Below are positions 50,801 through 63,188 of a DNA stretch of 64,000 nt, piece after piece; positions within the stretch are counted from its first letter, which is position 1; each line of letters starts with the position of its first letter. Source of the stretch: Melanocharis versteri (lineage: Eukaryota; Chordata; Aves; Passeriformes; Melanocharitidae); the NCBI GenBank assembly GCA_013397845.1, contig VZTG01007654.1, positions 418,354 to 482,353 of the forward strand, read 5' to 3'. The notes under the pieces are model-generated. The model was not told the origin of the DNA, made no database searches, and saw only the letters and a program-made list of their open reading frames with translations. Made by a program: the position numbers and the translations under genes.

Positions 50801-53800
50801 GAAGTCCTCAGTCTGAGCCTCCCAGCCACAGACTGATGCTGGCTGTCCCCTGTGCGGTGGGTGTGCTCTGCCATGTACTCTGCAAAGCCCCAAAGCCACA
50901 GTCTGCTGGTGGAAACACCTCCGTGAAATACAGAAAAAAACGTTCCAGACCAGTTATTCACCTTAAGGGTATCCATGAAAGTATCCTCCTGAGGTGAAAG
51001 ACAACCAAACCTGACCTGTGTATGCCCTTGGGTGCTTGGTAGTAGCCAACAAAACAGCATATAGTCCGAAGAGCTCTCTAGACCTAGAGGCTTTACATTT
51101 AGCTCTGGTGTGGAAAAGGCTCAAGAAACCAAACATTTCAGTTGAAATAAACACCTTATTGCTTGTTCTACCATTAGAATTCAATTGGGGGTTACCCACA
51201 CTCAACATGTCCTTCAGCCACCTGCATCCTCCCCTCACATCCCTGAACACGGCCTTGGGAAACAGGAGGGAACATTTGCCACTCCTTGGGGCATTCCCTA
51301 CTGCAAAATACCAGTCAGAAAGTTCTCATATTCCCTCTAGCAACTGCTTCCCAATATTAACATCTGGAGTTATAACAACCAGTTTCATGGAGCACAGCAG
51401 TGGCTAAGTCAGATTTAAAAGAGACACTATGCCAGTCCAGTAGGACCATATGTTGTTTTATTTTCAGGAAAACATGTAACTGCCAAATGTGAAAGACAGG
51501 TCACTGGTTTAATCCAGCTTCTTTGTTCATATTTCACTACTTTGTAGCACACATTTCCTTCATTTTTTCATTCATCTAGGATTCTAACCGTTTCCAGAGA
51601 CTTCTAATAATCTGGTTTCATACTCATCTTTCTTTCAAGTTCTTGGAAGCACATCTATTGTCAGACAGACCAGTCTTTTAACCACTAGCCTTTTAGTCAT
51701 ATCTGCTTTATAAGACACAGCAATTCTATCATCTCAAAGATCTTATCCCTGTCTTGAACATGCCATTCCACAGGAAACCATGGCAGAAGGTCCCTCTGCT
51801 ATCACTATTCATCCTGAGCTGGCATCTGACAACTATTATGTAAAGCTTGAATCCTAAACCCACAGTCCTGAATCAGGACAAAGTAGTCCTGTCTACAAGA
51901 GGAAATCAAGTGCAGGGACTGGCTGTTCATGCATTTTAAGTATTCCTGCTAATACAGCTGCGTCCTGGCATGCTAAATCCCTGGTGAATTTAAATAAAAT
52001 TTAATTTGGATGACATTCCATGGCAACCAGATTCATACAGATCAGCCTCTCCTCCCAGAAGGCACCAGCTATCCCAGTATTTCCACATTCAACAGACAAT
52101 AAAACCAGCTGCCTTTATACTTCCTAGTCTGAAATTCTGATCTAGTTTCATTTTCTTGAGCTTCTGTAGAATACTCCAGATCAACTTGACTTCTGTTCCT
52201 TAACAGTTTTATTCTGCTTTTCAGCTTTTGACTGTAACTACAGTCAAGTGAAATCAAACTAGTACAACATTTTAATGTTTCCCTATTTTCCACTATTAAC
52301 TTCCTACCACCTCTACCATTTTGCAGTTCTAAGTCCACACAGCAGCACTTTCAACCTATTACTGTAATTACCAGATGGGCTCTAATTTCAGGCTTGCTTG
52401 CCAGGCTTGGCTCAACATCAATCTGAACTCTGCCTTTCACTGTGAAGGGACTCCCTGACCTACTGTAATACTGAAGAAACACCTTTTATATTCTTAACTT
52501 CAGTCTAAACCTCTATCTAGTCAAAGACTAGGCAGACTACTGCATTCTGTTGACAGGGCACTCACACTCCACCCATGATTTGATAGCCAAGCCCTTTTGG
52601 AAGAACAAGCAAGGTTACTTGATTTGTCACTCAGTTTAGGATAAATAAATCAGTTACAGTACTACTTTGCCAATAAATGGAAATAACAAAAACAAAAAAA
52701 CAGCCAGAACCATTTCTAAAATTCAACTGTTGTTATCTCCTGGTTTTATAGGTGATATGATTAGGGAACACTAGACAGGCACAGCCAACCAACCTAGCAA
52801 GAGGAGCCCTCATCCCAATATAACCAGCATTCCCAAAGCGTTTTCCTCAACACTTCAAAGGCACTTGGACACATGAACTTTTTTGCTTAGAAATTGCAAG
52901 AAATGCAGATGTTTTTCCCTGACCATGGAGGATTCTGTAACTTCCTTAGCTAAGGCAGAAACCCCAAAACTTTAGCTCCCCCCAAAGTAAAATATGCCTC
53001 ACTTGGGTAAAAAGCTATGCAAAAGGAAATAGCAGCAGAGTTCCAACAGGTCATGGCACAGATGCCTCAAATCACTTCAGCTTATCTAGTTTAAATGCTA
53101 ATCAAGAAAACAATTTACATAAAACACTGCGCAAAGTCCGATCCACAGCTATTCCGACTGACAGAAGGAACCCTCCTCTGCTGGAATTCCCTGCTCAGTG
53201 CTGGATACACCGTGGCTTTCTAAGCTGGCTGGCATCAGCCCCACGAGCCAACGCTCACTACCGAGCCCGAGCCGCGTCGGGGAATCTGCAAACAGGAAGG
53301 CCATTTGCTGACTCAGCAGTAATCGGGGCTCTGTGACTCGCCTGTCACAGCTGACGGGGCCGCAGCGCTGCACGGCTGCCTCCCCCTCACCACTTCCTTC
53401 CCAAAGCTGCCTGCAGCGCTCCAACAAGAACTGATGTCACACACAGGAACCCTACAAGAGGCAGCCGAGTTTTTTTCAAGCTAAACACTCAAGAAACAAT
53501 GGAAGTAACCCAGTAATATCCGTATAGGAGCGCAGAGGAAAGGGGCGGCGCACACATCACCTTCAACTTTGCCATTTCTAGGGCTTTAGACATAACACAG
53601 ATGGAACCAATCTCATTATTTTCAGGTCTGAGTAAATTAATTAATTCATCAGCTCAAAATGATCCTCCTCTCAAACAAGAACCAAAGGAGAAGTGAGTCA
53701 TGAAAGACCAAGTGAAACACATGGATCTTTCAAGAACTATTATTTTGGTTAATACCCAAGGAAACAAACGTTCCATTTCCAAGTGTACTTTTCCCTCTTC

Positions 53801-54476
53801 CCCCAGTGAGCTGTCCACCTTTACTGCAATCAGTTTACAAACACGTTTTATTCTTAGTTCCCACCACCGCAGCTCTGGGTGTGGTTTCTTCAGGAACAGG
53901 AAAAGCTCTGCACACGCTGTTCAAAAGGACAATGAGTTCGAATCTGAATTCCAACCAAGGAAAAGGTTAATATCATGTGGGCGTCTGCCTCAGCAGAACT
54001 CCACACAAAGATAGCTGCTAAAGCATTTGTCCTAAAGGAAAACCAAGGAGCAGAAATCCTACTCTTCGATCTCCAAGCTGTTCATTAGTTACACGACACT
54101 GACAGAGGGTTTGCACTCTGTGCCTCTGCAGTGCATTCAATCAGAGCATGAACTCGGACAAGCACAGAGACAAGTTGTCCACTATAAGCAGTCTAATAAC
54201 TCCAGTTCTACCGTTTGGAAACCAGCAGCAGAGGAATAAGACAAAGCCACCATGGAAATGCACATAGAAGGGTGAGGAACTCTGAAATCCCAGTTCCAAA
54301 CCTTGCCAGAGTATCACCACCACGGTCAGCTCTGAAACAGCTGAGAGAAGTTTCATTGTACACACCACACAGCTATCATTAGTTAATCAACTGCAACACT
54401 TAAATATCTAAACCCCAACTCTGGGCTACGAGATCCAGACCCAAAGCTACACAGCACAAAGCCTGGCATTACTCAC
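47850..54476 (-). other. RAB35 intron 3
   Basis: This 6.6-kb intron has no recognised CR1 or gene. The 190- and 198-codon open frames near 50 kb have no family resemblance or splice context. A CpG-rich patch at 53,150-53,580 contains a perfect T-MARE at 53,306. Confidence 0.75.
53306..53318. promoter_or_regulatory. Perfect T-MARE (Maf/NFE2/NRF2/BACH site)
   Basis: TGCTGACTCAGCA matches the palindromic 13-bp Maf recognition element exactly. It lies in a CpG-rich patch of an otherwise AT-rich intron, with a TGATGTCA-type half-CRE about 115 bp away. Binding is inferred only from the motif. Confidence 0.5.
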
Positions 54477-54600
54477 GTTGATGTAATAGTCCGGAAGCGT
54501 TCTTGGCCAGCTGTGTCCCAGATCTGGAGTTTCACCTTCTCTCCATTGATCTCAACTGTCCGGATTTTAAAATCCACTCCAATGGTGGTAATGTAGCTGC
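54477..54600 (-). CDS. RAB35: RAB35 exon 3
   Basis: This exon has 124 nt. It completes the split glycine codon and reads SYITTIGVDFKIRTVEINGE to RFRTITS, ending AC|gtgagt. It carries switch I (the threonine in ITTIG that coordinates Mg2+) and the WDTAGQERF switch II motif with its catalytic glutamine. The acceptor is ccctccag. Confidence 0.97.
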
Positions 54601-55366
54601 CTGGAGGGAAAGCATGGGTAAGTGAGAACCTAAGTCTTGTTTATTTTGGATGTCCCAAAGCACACTTCTTGAATGCTACCTGGCAGCAGCTCTCAGACTG
54701 GACAGGAGAACAAGGTTCCCCATATCTGCTTACTGTTTAAAATGCCTCATGTCATTCTGATCTGCATATTTTTACCTGTAGCTAGCAGCTTTTTTTCCTA
54801 GCCATAAAAGCACTTCTCCCATGCCACCTTTAAAATTAAAAGTTCAGTGTTACAAAATAAAATCATCATTTTTCTACCACATTGATCAAGAGTATGCACC
54901 CAAATATCTCAAGAAATAGACAGTAACTATGAGAGCATTTCACTTGTGAAAATTCTGAGACAGCGCTTTGCTTTAAATGCTTGTGCAAACACTTATTTTG
55001 AACACAGTCTGTTCTAAGAGCTTCCTCCCAATAAATTGGTTATATCACAAATGTAAGTGGCTTACCGCAATACTCAATCAATCCAAATCCCAAATGGCCA
55101 ATAGGAAGTCTGCAGAGAGTACAACATAACCTAAACCACCTAAGCTGTTTCTGGAACCACCTCAGTATTTCAACACCCGGGGACTTCCAGCTGCAAGTGA
55201 TGATTGGACAGGATGGCCTGTACAGGCTTATACTAAGAGATGCAAATTTAAAAGCATGATGCACTCCCAGCACAGATATCAGTGGGCAAACACAGATTCT
55301 TTACCAACCAGCAGCACTGGAGCAAACCTGGAGCATTTCACTTACTGAAGGAAACAAACCACTCAC
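54601..55366 (-). other. RAB35 intron 2
   Basis: A 766-nt intron with nothing recognisable besides its splice sites. Confidence 0.85.
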
Positions 55367-55417
55367 CTGAGAAGGTATTATCTGCAAAACGCAACAGCAA
55401 ACTGCTCTTGCCCACAC
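55367..55417 (-). CDS. RAB35: RAB35 exon 2
   Basis: This 51-nt exon encodes VGKSSLLLRFADNTFS flanked by split glycine codons, with a ttgttgtag acceptor and a G|gtgagt donor. It contains the GKS lysine and serine of the P-loop. The exon is too short to stand out as an open frame and was found from splice sites and protein continuity. Confidence 0.96.
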
Positions 55418-58400
55418 CTACAACAAACAAACAGAGCAAATCTTTGAATACAGTCATCTTGGGGGTCAAGGAACCCTGTTTTACCCATCCATCGCATAAA
55501 AATCAGCACGTCATTTGGTACCATCCACCCTGACTGTCCATCTCCACACTCTCCTTGGAGATTTGACCAAGCACAGTCACCCAGAGACTCAGGATGCTTC
55601 CGGGAGCAGTGCAGGGAGGGGGGAACTTGAACCCTCCCTCCAGCCCTCAGGAAACCTTCAAACAGCAGCTTCTGAACTGTGGTCAGTTCAAGAGGTCAGA
55701 GAAGAATAATAACTAAAAGCAAGTTTACAATCAGCAGGCTTACATCTGCTAGGGAAAGAGCCAAAGCTGAGCGTGTCCTGTGAATTAACAAGTGCTCAGA
55801 ACACTGCTCTGAATTCAGCACTTTACTGAATTCCACTAGCACATCATGTGTGACGTCAGTAACACCACTGCCTACCTCCCATTCTGTGTGGAATCTGGAC
55901 TGCTCTGACAATCAGAGCAGGGCTTGGTACTACAAAGCTCACATCAGCATGGCCACAGTCTAAGGGAAGTCTAAACCAAACAGGAATTGGGAATCACTGT
56001 CCTGTATTGCCATCCAAAACAGCCTTGTTCCACATCTAACAGGAAGGACACACACCTTTCTGAACCTGTACCTGTTGCCAAAATGTTCCACGAAACATTT
56101 CTGTAAATGCTTTCAGTAGCACTTCATCCGGGTTTTCCATAACTGATTGTCTGCACCCTGATCACACTCTGTTGCAGGGAAGCATTTTTCACAGAGCTTC
56201 ACACAAGAACCGTAAGGAACTCATTCCTGCACACCCACCAAGGGAATCTGGGCACCCAAATGCCTCCACGTTGTTATCTCTGCATAACATCTCCGCTGTT
56301 AATGACCCTTCCTCTCCAAAATAAATCTGCTATGGCATGAATAGGAAATTCAGCTTCACCAGGGTAATTATCTATTAAATCTTTTCAGGTAGAAGTTATT
56401 CAAGGTAATTATTTTGATGATGTATAACTTGCAAGTTCTCCTTAATAGAAGACCTATGCAAAGGCTATGCAGAACTCCAGTAGTTCTCAGCTGCTGGCAT
56501 GTGACAACAGCTACCAACAAAAAATAAAAACCAGCCTAAAAATCTGCATGATTACAGTAAGCCAGGTCTCATTCGCAAAGAGTTCAAATCACCAGCCATC
56601 TGGAGAAGCCATGCTCATTTCTCACTGCTACCAAGCTAAGGAGGTAAAGGGGAAAGGAACTAAAAAATACAAAGTTACAGCATGCATATAATCAATACCT
56701 CTGAGCTCAAAAAAGGTAGCAGAGCAGCTCCTGTACTTTAACAGAGGACTGGTTATTTAGCAAGAGTTAAATCTCTCCAAATACCGGTCAACCAAGAAAA
56801 AAGAAGAAACTAAGAGAAAACAAGAATGTTTCAGCAGCAAGTGCTATGCTTCTTGACCAAGCAGCCCTGGCCTTCAGCTTAGTGAAACGCAAGAAGGTGC
56901 CGGAACCCGCAGACTTGTCAGACCACAGCACCATCCACGAGCTCAGCCAGCCCTGGGCGATGCTGCAGAGCTGCACATGACACTGCTCTGTCACACTGCC
57001 CTCCACTGCACAAGCTGCACAGCTCCCAGCACGCTGGCAGCCTCCAGAGAGAAGAAACCTCCCGAGCTCAGGAAGTTCTACGTGCTCCCAGTGACAAGGA
57101 TCTCACTAAACAAACACTGCCTCTGACCCGCACTGCTCACGCAGAGAGAAACCACACTCTTGGTGACCCCACACTTCCCACACAGAGCTATTTGAAGATC
57201 TGAAGAGAAGGCTCACAGGGCCCTCAGCTTGTTGAAGATAGCAAAATGAAACAAAACAACAACCAAAAAAAAAAGGCCTATTGACTTTGCACAATTAAAA
57301 TTAAAAGCAAATTTCAGTGTCAGACAAGATTCTAAGACCCATATCTTACTGAATGGTAGAGTGAATTAGAGAAACAGATGCAAAGCACAGATCATCTGTA
57401 TTATTTTTAAATATCTGGCACAGCTGAAATCACCAGCAGCTTTTCAAGATGACCTGTTCTAAAAACACACAAACCTACTACCCTCTTGACAGATTTGCAC
57501 ACAGAGGAAAGCAGATGAGACAGAACTATCCTATCCAGTAACAGTCCACTTCCTACTGCAGGGAATAAATGTCAATAAACAAGGCAAGCAAACTGTTTCG
57601 TGAAAGCAGGGACAAAGCCTTCCTGTTGGGGTTAGCAAAAACAAAACCAAAGAAAAATCAATAGTCAAACTGCATAGTGAGATTTAATTACAGCAGAGAA
57701 CCACAGGCAGCCTGACAATTCTCACAACACTCCTTTCACTGGATACACTAGAGGGATTTTGCTCAAGAAGACCGAGCTAAGAAAATTTATTTAATTGTTT
57801 AAAATGAGGAGAAGTCTTCCTCAGAGTTTTCACCATCCTGTTTATCTTGCCTGAACAGTTTTGGAACTCATCAGCAAGCAAGAGTTACTGCTCTACTCAG
57901 AATGCAGCATTTGGTTGTAATAATCCACAGGCTCCAAGGACTGCCTGGGGTTTAAGCTGCTCTGAAGCTGTTGTCCTGTCTCCCTCCTTAGATCCCTCCA
58001 TGCAGACACAGTTCAGCGCAGAATAAAACATTTTTTACACGAAGCTAAAGCTTCTGAAGGTGACAACTGCCAAGATCATGCAACATTATACTTTCATCCA
58101 AGAGCTGTGCCTCGCTGCATGCCGGGACCTGCCGCCCCACGGACCACACCTCTGCTAAAAGAAGAGGGTGGATGCACTCTTCTCCAGTTTATGGAAATTC
58201 AGCTGTAAGCTGCTGGACTGCTACCAACACCGAGCTGCACCGAAGGCACGGACCTTCCCAGTCCCAATTCTTATGTATCCAGACCAAAGCACCAGACACT
58301 GGCTCAGTTCACACGCTCAGCCCTCCAGAAGTTTCTGAGGCTGCTGCAGAAGTATTTAAAGGTCTATTTTCAAAAGAACCTCAAACTACGCCTTTATCTC

Positions 58401-58880
58401 CTGTTTTTAGATATTTGCATCCTATACTATAACGAGAAGTACACAAAGCTACCAGTTCTTCCAGAATTTATTAAAAAAAAATAAGGGACTCTAGAACTGA
58501 GACTTCAGGCTGAAGTACAGAAAAAGTCTTAAGGAATAATTAACATAATAATGACTGTTAAAATGTACTAGCTGCCACACTGGAAACAATAGTCCTTAGG
58601 GCAGCCAGCCCTTCCCATCGATCCCTAAACTGCCTGTCACAGGGGAAGGGAATTCCCTCCTCATCCCAGCAACAGATTAGTGGGCGCCGTCAAAACATGC
58701 GCTCGCCAAGGTTGATGCCGGCAGCACTGCCGGTGCTGTCCTGACTTCTGCGTGTCTGATCTGCCTTTTCCCAAACCCAGCCAAGCTATTTACCATAATA
58801 TCCTGCGGTAGCCAGTTCCGCAGGTTTATCAGATAAAACCTCACGAAGCCCAAGCGAACGCGCCCCGCCATTCACACACG
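55418..58880 (-). other. RAB35 intron 1 (visible part)
   Basis: At least 3.4 kb between exon 2 and the assembly gap. It is AT-rich, with GC and CpG content rising towards 58,680-58,880 as it enters the promoter island. No gene or mobile element is recognised. Confidence 0.75.
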
Positions 58881-58999
58881 NNNNNNNNNNNNNNNNNNNN
58901 NNNNNNNNNNNNNNNNNNNNNNNNNNNNNNNNNNNNNNNNNNNNNNNNNNNNNNNNNNNNNNNNNNNNNNNNNNNNNNNNNNNNNNNNNNNNNNNNNNN
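58881..58999. other. Assembly gap (119 N), probably hiding RAB35 exon 1
   Basis: A run of 119 undetermined bases inside a CpG island. RAB35 needs 52 nt of exon 1 coding sequence (start codon to first base of a glycine codon) that is not seen elsewhere. The adjoining 10-bp GC repeat probably explains the failure to assemble. Confidence 0.8.
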
Positions 59000-59005
59000 G
59001 GGACC

Positions 59006-59043
59006 CGCCGCCCTCCGCCGCCCTCCGCCGCCCTCCGCCGCCC
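59006..59043. repeat. GC-rich 10-bp tandem repeat
   Basis: The unit ccctccgccg occurs three times plus a part copy, right at the gap edge. On the minus strand it reads as a CGG-rich stretch, probably RAB35 5'UTR or core promoter. The gap may hide more copies. Confidence 0.9.
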
Positions 59044-59794
59044 GCGCCCCGCTTCCCCTCCACGGGAGCCTTGCCCTCCCCCTGTACCGAGCCGCCCAGA
59101 TACCTCCGTCAGGCGCCAGTGTGTCCCCCCTTAGTTCCCGTAGGTACTCGTGTGAGGGCACGGCAGAAAGCGACGCTGCCGCCAGGAAAGCGTCAATGGC
59201 GTGAGGGAGCCCCGGCGCTCGCAGCTCCGCTCCAAAGGAGCGATTTGTGTAGGGACAGGAGCAGTTCCCATCGCAGCCCAGCCCGCAGGTGAGGAGCCCC
59301 ACAGCAGAGATACTGAATGCCCAGGTGTGTGTCACAGGCCTGGCAAGTCAAGCCAGTCTGAAATTAAATTCCTGGGGTTTTTAATCCAGAGATGTGCCTG
59401 TGTGTGGCTCAGGAAGGGCCTTGACCTCACGCCCATCAGCAGCTGTGCTTGCACCATCCCCCAGCCCACATCTGCAGTTCAAAAGCACTCTCAGTCGTCC
59501 AACAGCCTGAGTGATTTTGTTACGAGTTGCACAGACATTGACTACACAAATTCTGCAAGATTATGGTCGCTTCTTAGGTGATTGCCACTTCTAAGTGGAG
59601 ACGTGGCACAAGAAAAGTGCTGGGTTTTTGCTCTGATTAATTTTTCTAAAAAAAATATTCTTACTGGTGCTTGAATTCCTGAGATCAAATTGAATTATTT
59701 AATGAAACCTGTCTTACTAACATGTGTTGTCATTCAGATGGGAAGAGGTATATTAGCACTAAAGAACTTGGATTGTTATAGACTATAACTGACT

Positions 59795-59943
59795 CTGTAT
59801 TAGGAAGAAATTGTCCCCTGTGAGGGTGGTGAGGCCCTGGCACAGACTGCCCAGAGAAGCTGTGGCTGCCCCATCCCTGGACGTGTCCAAGGCCAGGCTG
59901 GGTGGGGACTGAGGCAACCTGGGATAGTGGGAGGTGTCCCACG
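59795..59943 (+). mobile_element. CR1 LINE fragment
   Basis: It starts at 'attaggaagaaattgtcccc' and follows the CR1 3' consensus through 'ctgtgagggtggtgaggccc', 'cagactgcccagagaagctg' and 'ccatccctggacgtgtccaa'. It ends before the usual terminal 'ggactagatgatct' segment, so it is truncated at both ends. Confidence 0.88.
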
Positions 59944-60120
59944 TAATGATAAACCTTTCCTGATCTTAACCTTCAAAAATGTTTTATGGTTTTCAAAGTT
60001 CACCTCTCAAGGTCCTCACATCCTGGAATCCACCGTATGACCTTCAGCTCACATTCACTTTGCAACTCCTGCATTTTAAACACCACACTTGATAGCTCAT
60101 TCTGGTATGCTCAAATGGAT

Positions 60121-60161
60121 GGTGTGTGTGTGTGTATATATGTATGTATATATAGATACAT
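60121..60161. repeat. (GT)n-(TA)n microsatellite
   Basis: A GT run passing into tatatgtatgtatatatag. Confidence 0.95.
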
Positions 60162-61934
60162 AAAGCACTGGGGCAGCCCATCATGCAACCCAGCAGCATT
60201 AACTGGTTAACTCAGTTAACTGCAGTAACTGAGGACACTGCAGCTGCAGGGAAATCCCTTGAATCCAGCACACAAACCACCAGCTCAAACCCAAAATGAC
60301 AGTGACTCCTATTACCTCTATTTTTAAGCTCAGGAAACCTTGTCATGTGAAAAGCATGAGGCATCATGATGTTACCAAATAAAATGGACAGTAAGAACTG
60401 TGACTAATCAAAATCAAAATATTTGAATATTTTATGCTTTCACATTTGTCTCTCTTCCATTGTAATTTTTAGCACCTTGTAAGTTTAAACCTCTCTCATA
60501 AATTATTTTTTGATCTTCTTGAAATACACACAGTTCAGCTGTCACTCAGAGACAGTTGCTTGACAGTCCAAAGATGTTATTACCATCAGTTGTAGGGAAA
60601 AATTATCTTTTACTGACAACTGGTATTTTTAAGACATTTGAAGTGAGAAAAAAAATTAATTCTTTAGTCTCCAAGTCTCAATTTATCAGATCTCATGTTG
60701 TGGCAAAAATTATGGGTATTTTATCTCTCATATATTATATTGCAGTGTATAAATAGTTTAGCAAAAAGTAGCTATCAAAATCCAAATCGAGTGTTTCACT
60801 GTGACTGAAAAATCAGCATATTCTCCACAAGTGCAAGTAAGCTCCTACCTTTTACCCCTCCCTCTCAGGAACAACTAAGCTCAGTGCAGAAACTCAGGTG
60901 CTGTTTGGGAAGATGAATGAGTTTTTCCACTTGCTGCTACCTAAGCTGGAAATACAAATCATCAAAATACCCTAAATAATAGAAGATCTTACTGGCTAAA
61001 ATGAACAAGGTAATAAGAAATGCTTCATTTACCTATAATTTTCTTTCCCATGTTTTTGTGGAGTATCAATTGGAATCAGAATAGGTAAGCCAAGGTGCCC
61101 ATGATCAAGAGCTCAAACAGCCATTCGTCACCAAAACTTGACATTTTTTCATTCCTTCCTGGCTGCAGTGGTGGAGTGAGTGATTCCAGTACAACCACTG
61201 AGCTTTCTGACACCTACTTAGTAGGTTTTGAATGGCATAAAATTTTGTACGTGTGTCAGTGCAGAGGTTTTTGCATTGCATGGTTTAACTGCAGTTCCTG
61301 TGATGCCAAAGCACAGCTAATTCATCACAGGTGAGACTCATTCCAGTGCCCCGAGCTGCCAAATCTTTAAGAGCATTTAGTTGGGTTTTCACTCTTGAGC
61401 ATTACCAATTCAGTGCAAAATACGTAGTTTTAAGATGATTTCAGATTTGCAGGTATTTTGAAAGGCAAAAATCAGAATTAAAACCCACCTTCAGAATGCA
61501 GCTAACCGTGATGAAATAGAACACAATTTCTACCAGACCAACTGGGAGGCACTGCAGTTTTGTAGACATAAGTCCAATGCATAAATACAAGATTAGAGAT
61601 AATTAGCTAAAGAGCCATTTTCTAGCTTGGCTTCATAGCTGGTCACAAACTAAACGTGCCAACGACACGGTGGTGTTGTAACAAAGGAACACCCAGACCT
61701 TGTGTTGGGGTGGACAACAGTGTGTTTGTTATGTGGGGCTTGTAAAATGACTCCCTGGGAGAACCGGGCCAGCAGTGGACACCTCGAGGCAAAGAGGAGG
61801 CAGAATGGAACAAACAAACAGGAGGGGCAGCAGTGTAAGTTTAGCAAACATGAAAATCTCTTAAGAAAATACATAGAAAATCTAAATGTATTTCATCCAG
61901 GGGTGTGGACACTGAAGTGAGGATGCAGTTGCTG

Positions 61935-62228
61935 CAGAAATGAACTGTTTTCAATGTCTGTGGGAACAAGACAAGCAGCAATGGACTCAAGTAGCAGCAA
62001 GGAAAACTTTTTTTCCAGACACGAGGTAAGTTCTGACAGTCTGATGAGTTTATATAACGAGATAGATGGCATAAAGAGGTTATGGAATCTCCATCCTACA
62101 CTGCTATATAAACAATTGTGTGACAATCAGCTAGGAATGGTTTAGTGGGAGCTGAGCCTATGTTAGGTACCGGGTAAAATAGCTGATTTCCCAGGTTCCT
62201 TCCAACAGCATTCCACTGACTCCTATAG
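61935..62228 (+). mobile_element. Old, diverged CR1 LINE fragment
   Basis: Diagnostic CR1 blocks are kept in order: 'gtctgtgggaacaagacaag', 'gcaatggactcaagtagcag', 'gaggttatggaatctccatc' and, near the end, 'caggttccttccaaca' before a 'cctata' terminus. Divergence is higher than in the element near 6 kb, so it is an older insertion or another subfamily. The left edge is uncertain. Confidence 0.75.
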
Positions 62229-63182
62229 CAAATCTGTTGTCAGGAGGCTACACCACAGGCTGGGAACTCACACAGCACCAAGAACCTTTCGACAGATTCT
62301 CGTACTTCTGACCAGAACAAACCACAGCACTCCCAAACACCTGCTCACCATTGCATCTTGCTGTTTGAGGCATTAGTATGAGAAAAACCATCTTGTGTTT
62401 GCTGCTACTGCCATAACAATCAGCAAATTGGTTCTAGCAGAACGTGTGTTCCCATGGGGTTCCACTTCATGCTCTCAAATTTTATGATGTGTAGTGTTGT
62501 GTTCTCCTCCCATCACCGTGGTTTGAGCCATCCAGAGTTACAAGCAAGGAAGATTACACACGCACCCCACCCACATGAAATAACAAATCTTAGTGCTCTG
62601 GCTTCTCAGGTGCAACCAGCTTCTGTGAGTTTCATAAAATAGGTAAGGCTCACTTAACTGTTGCTCTACGTGGAATGTAAAGCTCATTTTGCCTTCTAAA
62701 AATTTGTATTCTGCAACAAGATTTTCACTATTTCCATCAAGTGACATAAAATGTACTAGTAAATTAAAATACTTTTTTTCAAGAGAGATATATGTGGCCA
62801 GGTAAAATAAAATACTTTCTCGAAGCAGCACAACTCATTGACCAAAAAACCTAATGCCAAGTACCTAGTGAAGCCTTTGAAGATGTAAATACAAAGGCCT
62901 CTTTGCAAGTTGGGTAACTAAAAAGCTGTCTGCAGTCAAAAATACTTTGGAAATTACCAGGAGTAATTACTTACAAATTTCATTAAATGTCAGTTCTGGC
63001 TTGGCTTTAAACCCTGGCTTGCCTCAGTTCTGCAAAAGGTTTTCACAGATCACAGCACTGCCCACTCTACAAACTGTATGTCCTAGAACAAACAGGTCTG
63101 AAAAGTAAACCACAGTGTAAGTTTGTTGACAAATGAATTTGTAAAAAGAACAGTTTACATCAGAAGGATCAAAGTCAGAGCC

Positions 63183-63188
63183 TTTATT
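63183..63188 (-). terminator. GCN1: Candidate GCN1 poly(A) signal
   Basis: AATAAA on the minus strand about 565 nt past the GCN1 stop. ATTAAA variants lie nearer, at about 63,216 and 63,558, so the true 3' end is open. Confidence 0.4.

Larger units (their letters stand above)
46867..55417 (-). other. RAB35: RAB35 gene, coding exons 2-6
   Basis: RAB35 is a small GTPase of the plasma membrane and recycling endosomes. In known biology it is activated by DENND1 GEFs and controls fast endocytic recycling, cytokinesis, actin through fascin, and neurite outgrowth. Exons 2-6 total 554 nt. A 201-residue protein (606 nt with stop) leaves 52 nt for exon 1, which lies in or beside the N gap at 58,881-58,999. 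Motifs visible are GVGKSS (end of the P-loop), YITTIGVDF (switch I), WDTAGQERF (switch II), NKND (G4), TSAK (G5), a polybasic KRKKR and a CC tail for double geranylgeranylation. It differs from human, as I remember it, at only a few residues. It is convergent with BICDL1 and codirectional with GCN1. Confidence 0.97.
58680..59300 (-). promoter_or_regulatory. RAB35: CpG island, RAB35 promoter and first exon
   Basis: CpG and GC content rise sharply over this stretch, on both sides of the gap, at the 5' end of RAB35. It is the expected site of a TATA-less housekeeping promoter. The transcription start cannot be placed because the core is missing. Confidence 0.7.
59301..63182. other. RAB35-GCN1 intergenic stretch
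   Basis: This stretch contains two CR1 tails (near 59.8 and 62.1 kb), a (GT)n-(TA)n microsatellite at 60,121-60,161 and a small cluster of MYB-type AACTG motifs at 60,199-60,232. No coding exon is supported. Confidence 0.7.

Noticed and set aside
49877..51060. 198- and 190-codon open frames in RAB35 intron 3
   Set aside because: No domain, no homology I recognise, and no retroviral or LINE motifs; they lie inside a clear intron.
53935..53950. tRNA B-box-like gttcgaatc
   Set aside because: No A box or cloverleaf upstream, so not a tRNA gene or SINE. The ggttcgaatg at 8,366 fails for the same reason.
58841..59335. 164-codon frame across the N gap
   Set aside because: The frame depends on undetermined bases and on GC-rich promoter sequence, and does not read the RAB35 N-terminus.
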